DNA from: a bacterium
Lineage (GTDB): Bacteria > Patescibacteriota > Gracilibacteria > UM-FILTER-43-11
Direction: 5' to 3'
DNA length: 9,613 nt
Assembly (NCBI GenBank): GCA_030426875.1
Contig: JAUHXI010000041.1
Coordinates: 1 to 9,613 of the forward strand
In this document: positions 6,332 to 9,613 of the stretch, in pieces
Numbering within the stretch: position 1 is the first letter of the stretch
Layout: each line of letters opens with the position of its first letter
Translations under genes and position numbers: made by a program
Notes under the pieces: model-generated
The model's input: only the letters and a program-made list of their open reading frames with translations
Database searches by the model: none
What the model was told of the DNA's origin: nothing

Positions 6332-6853
6332 ATGGAGAAAAAATACTACCTACCCAACTCATTAAGCATTATACCAGGCACTATCTTGATTATTTTTGGA
6401 CTAAGCTTTTGGATCACAGCGCCAATCGATGGATCTTTGATAAATACCCTGATTGATTTGGTTAAAAATTTCGACGCCTTCGAAATAGCCTTCTTAATCA
6501 TTGGATTTTTTATTATAGCACTAGGAATTTTACTCCTTAAAAATACGGGAAGAATGTTGAGGGCGAAATTGGATCATAAAGGTTTTTATTATCTTCACTT
6601 CGATGGAAGACACATGTGGCCTAGAATACCTAGGCAATTTAAAAGGATATTTAAACCAGAGGCAGAACTCGATTTCATTGCCTATAAAGACATAAAACAT
6701 GTGGAATTTATAGACAGTCGCTGGGTCCCTGGACAGATACATATCATAAAGCAAGATAACATTAGCCCAATTTTATTAGCCTTGAGTGGGCTCAAACGAT
6801 CAGATTTACAAGAAATAGAACGCGAGATCAAAGCTAAAATTATTCAAAAATAA
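6332..6853 (+). CDS. Two-helix membrane protein, paralogue 3 of 4
   Basis: This 173-aa protein begins 35 nt after its relative. MEKKYYLPNS is followed by helix 1 (about 11-30), a short loop and helix 2 (50-69). The core is LKNTGRMLRAKLDHKGFYYLH (69-89), then a basic stretch RIPRQFKRIFKPEAELDFIAY, IKHVEFIDSR (121-130), IHIIKQDNISPILLAL and GLKRSDLQEIEREIKAKI. The basic segment before the DFIAY strand would sit close to the membrane surface, as expected for a lipid-facing or PH-like domain; this is inferred. It shares the GLKRSDL tail with paralogue 2 and the KLDHxGFYY form with paralogue 4. The function is unknown. Confidence 0.8.
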   Translation: MEKKYYLPNSLSIIPGTILIIFGLSFWITAPIDGSLINTLIDLVKNFDAFEIAFLIIGFFIIALGILLLKNTGRMLRAKLDHKGFYYLHFDGRHMWPRIPRQFKRIFKPEAELDFIAYKDIKHVEFIDSRWVPGQIHIIKQDNISPILLALSGLKRSDLQEIEREIKAKIIQK

Positions 6854-6915
6854 GCATTCTCACAAATTAATAAAATCAATCATTCCCGATAAAAGGGGGA
6901 TTTAATACTCAAACG

Positions 6916-7461
6916 ATGGAAAGAAACTATTATTTACCAAAATGGAAAAGTGCTGCACCTGGTATTTTACTGACCATATTTGGAGCCCCGCTGGTCTATT
7001 TAAACCTGCACATGGCAATAAGTGCCGAAGGTTCACTGATCGAGACAATAAATGCCTTCATGAAAAAGCCATATCTCATCGAAGTCATGCCTTTCATCAT
7101 TGGATTTTCACTCCTAATACCGGGCATTATAATCCTTAAAAAAGGTAAAAAGGCCTTGAAAGCTAAATTGGATCATAGGGGATTTTACTACGCCCCCATG
7201 AAACCACCCTCAATAATATCTGGCTTATCTGATTTCATAAAAAAAATGCGAAATGAATATAGAGTTGAACTCAATTTTATACCTTATGATGATATAAAAT
7301 ATATGTCACTCGAAAAACATATGATGGGCGTAAAACAAATCCACATGATAACACAAAATAGCGAAAGCCCAAATTTAATGGGATTATTAGAACTCAAAGC
7401 CTCAGATAAAGAAGAATTGGTGGAGGCGATTAAAAAGAAAGTTTCTGAACAAACGAATTAA
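6916..7461 (+). CDS. Two-helix membrane protein, paralogue 4 of 4
   Basis: Last and longest of the four (181 aa), 62 nt after its relative. MERNYYLPKWKSAAPG opens it; helix 1 is at about 12-32 and helix 2 at 56-75. The core is KKALKAKLDHRGFYYAPM (78-95), with a lysine replacing the Thr-Gly-Arg of the others. An insertion with SDFIKKMRNEYRVEL follows, then FIPYDDIKYMSL (121-132), IHMITQNSESPNLMGL and a C-terminal helix LKASDKEELVEAIKKKV. An AAAAGGGGG stretch lies about 15 nt before the ATG, rather far for a ribosome binding site. It converges on the minus-strand EEP remnant 14 nt beyond its stop. The function is unknown. Confidence 0.8.
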   Translation: MERNYYLPKWKSAAPGILLTIFGAPLVYLNLHMAISAEGSLIETINAFMKKPYLIEVMPFIIGFSLLIPGIIILKKGKKALKAKLDHRGFYYAPMKPPSIISGLSDFIKKMRNEYRVELNFIPYDDIKYMSLEKHMMGVKQIHMITQNSESPNLMGLLELKASDKEELVEAIKKKVSEQTN

Positions 7462-7473
7462 GGCATTTTAATC

Positions 7474-7495
7474 ATTTAAGATGAGAATCTTAAAT
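7474..7495. terminator. AT-rich hairpin after the paralogue array
   Basis: ATTTAAGAT and ATCTTAAAT (9-bp perfect arms) flank a GAGA loop, 12 nt after the last paralogue's stop, between convergent genes. There is no clear T-tract on either side, so a terminator role is weak. It also covers the stop codon of the EEP remnant. Confidence 0.35.
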
Positions 7496-7594
7496 TCGCA
7501 TAAACCCCATGATGATCAGATATAGCAAAAGGGTGAATGGGTTTTATTTTCAATTGAGAGAGAGGAGATTGTAGTGAGGGATTGGAAGAAGTAA
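7476..7594 (-). pseudogene. 3' remnant of a second EEP-family hydrolase gene
   Basis: Immediately beyond the intact hydrolase (stops TAG and TGA in a row, then no stop for 39 codons in the same frame) lies an open stretch ending in PIHPFAISDHHGVYANLRF-S-S and a TAA at 7476-7478. The segment S-D-H-H-G-V-Y-A-x-x-x-F parallels the C-terminus of the intact gene (S-D-H-D-G-I-Y-A-E-V-I-F), which carries the last catalytic Asp-His of the endonuclease/exonuclease/phosphatase fold. No start codon or upstream half remains. It reads as the tail of a paralogue whose front was lost or replaced. The similarity is seen directly; the history is inferred. Confidence 0.6.
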
Positions 7595-7598
7595 ATCA

Positions 7599-8471
7599 CT
7601 AAAACATTGTTCTTTGAGCACTTTCAAATATGACCTCAGCATAAATACCATCATGATCTGAACGGGCTGGAACGATTCGAGTATCAATTGCTCGAACTCC
7701 TGCATTTCCCCAAGCATGATCCAAGGCCTTACTATAAAATAAGTTGATTGGCCAAAGAGTGTTGCAAGTCGGCTCTTCAGGAGTAAGTAAATTTAATCCT
7801 TCAACAAGTTCGGGGTGCCTTTGACGAAGTTCATGTGGGGAAAAATTGGTATCTCCAATTACAATTTTAAATCGGCTTCTTGAGTTAGAAATGGCCGTTC
7901 TTAGGGCTTGAACATATTCCCTATAAGAGGCCAGTCTAGATTTTGATGGGAGTGGAAAATGAGCGCCAAAAATATCACAATCCAATCCTGGAAATCTAGC
8001 TCCGACCAAACCTCCTCCATGACCATGCTCCCCCATTTGTTTTTTACTAATACCTAAAAGCTCTATTTCCTCTGAAGCAAAGCCACCCTTAACACCCATA
8101 ACAATTTCATCATAATAAAGGTCATAACCTCTTTTTCCTGAAAGAGGCGATCCTTTTCCAAAGTAAGTTGTTTTGTAACCCCTTTCTTTCAGCGCAGCAA
8201 TGATTTTTTCTCGCTGCAGTTTGCCTAAAATTTCACTCAAAAAAACAACGTCCGCATCAGCCCCATCCACAAACTGCATGGCTACTTCAGGATCAGCATA
8301 ATTTTCAATCAAGTCATCTCGACCACGTAGGTGATCAATGTGAGTTTGGAGAAAGCCACCATTGCCACCAAAAATACCTCGCAAAAGCCGATTGGATCCA
8401 AAGCCTCCAAGTTTACTTCCATCTGTGAGATACATGCCATTGTTGTAAGCAAAACTCAATTTTTCTGGCAT
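7599..8471 (-). CDS. Endonuclease/exonuclease/phosphatase-family metal-dependent hydrolase
   Basis: The 290-aa protein shows the ordered EEP catalytic motifs: DADVVFLSEI with the metal-binding Glu80, GAHFPLPSKSR with His171, IVIGDTNF with Asp207 and Asn209, and SDHDG with Asp272 and His273. These enzymes use Mg2+ to split phosphodiester or phosphomonoester bonds in DNA, RNA, phosphoinositides or sphingolipids. The substrate cannot be read from the sequence. There is no signal peptide or membrane helix, so it is probably cytoplasmic. A His/Gly-rich loop (GEHGHGGGL, 147-155) precedes the GAHF strand. It has its own promoter and no Shine-Dalgarno sequence. Downstream in the same frame is the tail of a related gene. 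Family membership is firm; the specific activity is open. Confidence 0.85.
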   Translation of the reverse strand: MPEKLSFAYNNGMYLTDGSKLGGFGSNRLLRGIFGGNGGFLQTHIDHLRGRDDLIENYADPEVAMQFVDGADADVVFLSEILGKLQREKIIAALKERGYKTTYFGKGSPLSGKRGYDLYYDEIVMGVKGGFASEEIELLGISKKQMGEHGHGGGLVGARFPGLDCDIFGAHFPLPSKSRLASYREYVQALRTAISNSRSRFKIVIGDTNFSPHELRQRHPELVEGLNLLTPEEPTCNTLWPINLFYSKALDHAWGNAGVRAIDTRIVPARSDHDGIYAEVIFESAQRTMF

Positions 8472-8499
8472 GGTGTTTTTTTAATTTAATGGAGAAGAA

Positions 8500-8527
8500 A
8501 TTATACACAAAATAAAAGATTAGTCAA
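8500..8527 (-). promoter_or_regulatory. Promoter of the EEP hydrolase
   Basis: On the minus strand TTGACT (8527-8522) is followed after 16 bases by a perfect TATAAT (8505-8500). Transcription would start about 22 nt before the ATG at 8471. The -35 box overlaps the stop codon of the upstream minus-strand gene (8526-8524), so the hydrolase can be made independently of it. Confidence 0.75.
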
Positions 8528-9174
8528 GCTCCTAAGCGCCCCTTAATTCCCCCCTCAAACGCCTCCGCAAAAATCACCATCCACTCCGTAAGCAACTCCC
8601 CCACATCTTGACCATTGGGATACTGATTGAGAATTTTTGCATAAAAGAATTGGTAGGATTTTTCGTCGTAAGTGAAACTGATTTTTTTATAGTTGATGTC
8701 CCCACCCATCACCATTGCATCCTTAACATTCGCATTGCTTGATTGAACCACTTGCATTCTTCCCAACTCAAAAGACTCCTTTGTCTCAAATTCACCATTT
8801 TTGAAAACCAGATAATGAAGGGATTTCTGACCCAAAACCAGATAATAAACAAGTACATCTTTGTCTGACAAATCCATCACAAACTCCCTCTTGAGCCTAT
8901 CACTTACCTTCTTCCCCATCACCTGAATCACACTCTGCCTCTTTAAAGCACTCGCCATGCCAACAATTTCTTCGCCCACCACCTTAGACACGAGCCCTAA
9001 AGCATTGGCATCTTTCAAATATTTTTTCCGAAGTTCAGCCCCTTTTCCACCTAAATTATCTCGAAATTCCTTCATCGCCTCTGCACTTTGTTGCTTCAAC
9101 TTAGGAATCACCACCACATAATAAAACCCAAAAAATACAACAATTGCCAACGGAACAAGATAATAAGTCATCAT
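8524..9174 (-). CDS. Single-pass membrane protein of unknown function
   Basis: This 216-aa protein has an N-terminal membrane helix at about 5-23 (YLVPLAIVVFFGFYYVVVIP) with no obvious cleavage site, so it is likely an anchor. A charged helical segment (24-60) follows, then a soluble domain with alternating beta-like strands: VLVYYLVLGQKSLHYLVF (107-124) and KKISFTYDEKSYQFFYAKI (163-181). A C-terminal helix ends it. The beta-rich part faintly recalls PH-like domains, but I would not assign it. Two start codons (9174 and 9171) are adjacent and cannot be told apart. It is divergent from guaB, with a 130-bp shared upstream region, and lies 52 nt before the EEP gene. I do not recognise the family. 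Confidence 0.75.
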   Translation of the reverse strand: MMTYYLVPLAIVVFFGFYYVVVIPKLKQQSAEAMKEFRDNLGGKGAELRKKYLKDANALGLVSKVVGEEIVGMASALKRQSVIQVMGKKVSDRLKREFVMDLSDKDVLVYYLVLGQKSLHYLVFKNGEFETKESFELGRMQVVQSSNANVKDAMVMGGDINYKKISFTYDEKSYQFFYAKILNQYPNGQDVGELLTEWMVIFAEAFEGGIKGRLGA

Positions 9175-9234
9175 TCTAAAGTTTAAGAGTCAATCATCTT
9201 CTATTATTCCTCATTTACTCAGAATTGAAAACCC

Positions 9235-9262
9235 TTGACTCAAATAGCAGCTATGCTAGACT
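9235..9262 (+). promoter_or_regulatory. Promoter of guaB with extended -10
   Basis: TTGACT (9235-9240) and TAGACT (9257-9262) are 16 bases apart, and TG at 9254-9255 forms an extended -10 (TGC-TAGACT). The predicted start near 9269 leaves a leader of about 36 nt. The spacer holds an 11-base dyad ATAGC-A-GCTAT (9244-9254), a possible operator. Confidence 0.55.
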
Positions 9263-9304
9263 GATGAAAACATCATGTGTGTTCACCCTTAACCCATTCA
9301 AACC

Positions 9305-9613
9305 ATGGAGCTCCCTTTTTACTTAACCTACGATGACGTTCTACTCCTTCCCCAATACTCAGAAATTCTACCCCGGGCCGTCAGCACCAAAACCCACCTC
9401 ACCAAACGCATTAAATTGAACATTCCTTTGGTGAGCGCCGCCATGGACACCGTCACTGAACACGAACTCGCCATCAAAATGGCGCTTTATGGTGGAATTG
9501 GCATCATCCACAAAAACCTAACCCCCGATGAACAAGCCGAAGAGGTGGATTTAGTGAAACGCTTTGAAAATGGATTCATCAAAAACCCCATGTGTGCCAA
9601 ACCCGATGACACG
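9305..9613 (+). CDS. guaB: IMP dehydrogenase, N-terminal part
   Basis: Catalyses the NAD-dependent oxidation of IMP to XMP, the committed step of GMP synthesis. The 103 codons present carry the family's N-terminal signature: LTYDDVLLLPQYSEILP (8-24), IPLVSAAMDTVTE (40-52) and MALYGGIGIIHKNL (59-72). They end in KNPMCAKPDD, where the CBS pair normally begins. The catalytic cysteine loop lies beyond the window. ATG 9305 fits the usual family start about seven residues before LTYDD; no Shine-Dalgarno sequence precedes it. The gene is cut by the window edge, not by a stop. Base composition is richer in C than in the paralogue array, as expected of a core gene. Confidence 0.95.
   Translation, partial: MELPFYLTYDDVLLLPQYSEILPRAVSTKTHLTKRIKLNIPLVSAAMDTVTEHELAIKMALYGGIGIIHKNLTPDEQAEEVDLVKRFENGFIKNPMCAKPDDT

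Noticed and set aside
7507..7550. CCCC...GGGTTTTATTTT stretch as a terminator for the paralogue array
   Set aside because: The loop would be nearly 30 nt, and the sequence is better explained as the coding remnant of an EEP gene on the other strand.
9277..9283. GTGTTC shared between the pyrD dyad and the guaB leader, suggesting a common regulator
   Set aside because: A six-base match is expected by chance in a window of this size, and the guaB copy lacks the second arm.

Overview
The window looks like a piece of a small bacterial chromosome of moderate to low GC that uses the standard code (TGA acts as stop). Few genes have a convincing Shine-Dalgarno sequence. An SLH protein with calcium-loop repeats of the type C-x-D-x(2)-D-N-D-N-D-G, archaeal-looking pyrD and pyrK, and many small unknown proteins would fit a Patescibacteria/CPR-like lineage, possibly Peregrinibacteria-like. 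That assignment is an inference, not a demonstration.

Layout: (1) 226-1864: a strong promoter, a secreted SLH-domain protein with a Glu-rich stalk, calcium-loop repeats and a pseudopilin-like C-terminal domain, then a stem-loop terminator. (2) 2036-2840: a toxin-antitoxin module made of a small excisionase-type HTH protein, an MNT nucleotidyltransferase antitoxin and a HEPN (HepT) toxin. The HTH and MNT parts sit in different frames joined at an A8 run. The toxin is frameshifted exactly at its RNase/AMPylation motif. (3) 2837-5106: pyrimidine synthesis, with pyrD and pyrK separated by two facing arrays of five heptamers each, followed by a zinc-finger membrane protein. (4) 5129-7461: a promoter followed by four tandem paralogous two-helix membrane proteins with a conserved cytoplasmic domain. 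(5) 7476-9174, minus strand: an unknown single-pass protein, a metal-dependent EEP-family hydrolase with its own promoter, and the 3' remnant of a second EEP gene. (6) 9235-9613: a promoter and the start of guaB (IMP dehydrogenase), cut by the window edge.

The housekeeping content is nucleotide synthesis: PyrD with PyrK makes orotate, and GuaB makes XMP. The accessory content is a decayed HEPN/MNT module, an AT-rich paralogue array and a partly degraded hydrolase pair. There is no stretch above 300 bases without a gene. The longest gaps (1-278, 1803-2035, 7462-7598 and 9175-9304) hold promoters, a terminator, a gene remnant and perhaps the start of a leftward gene.
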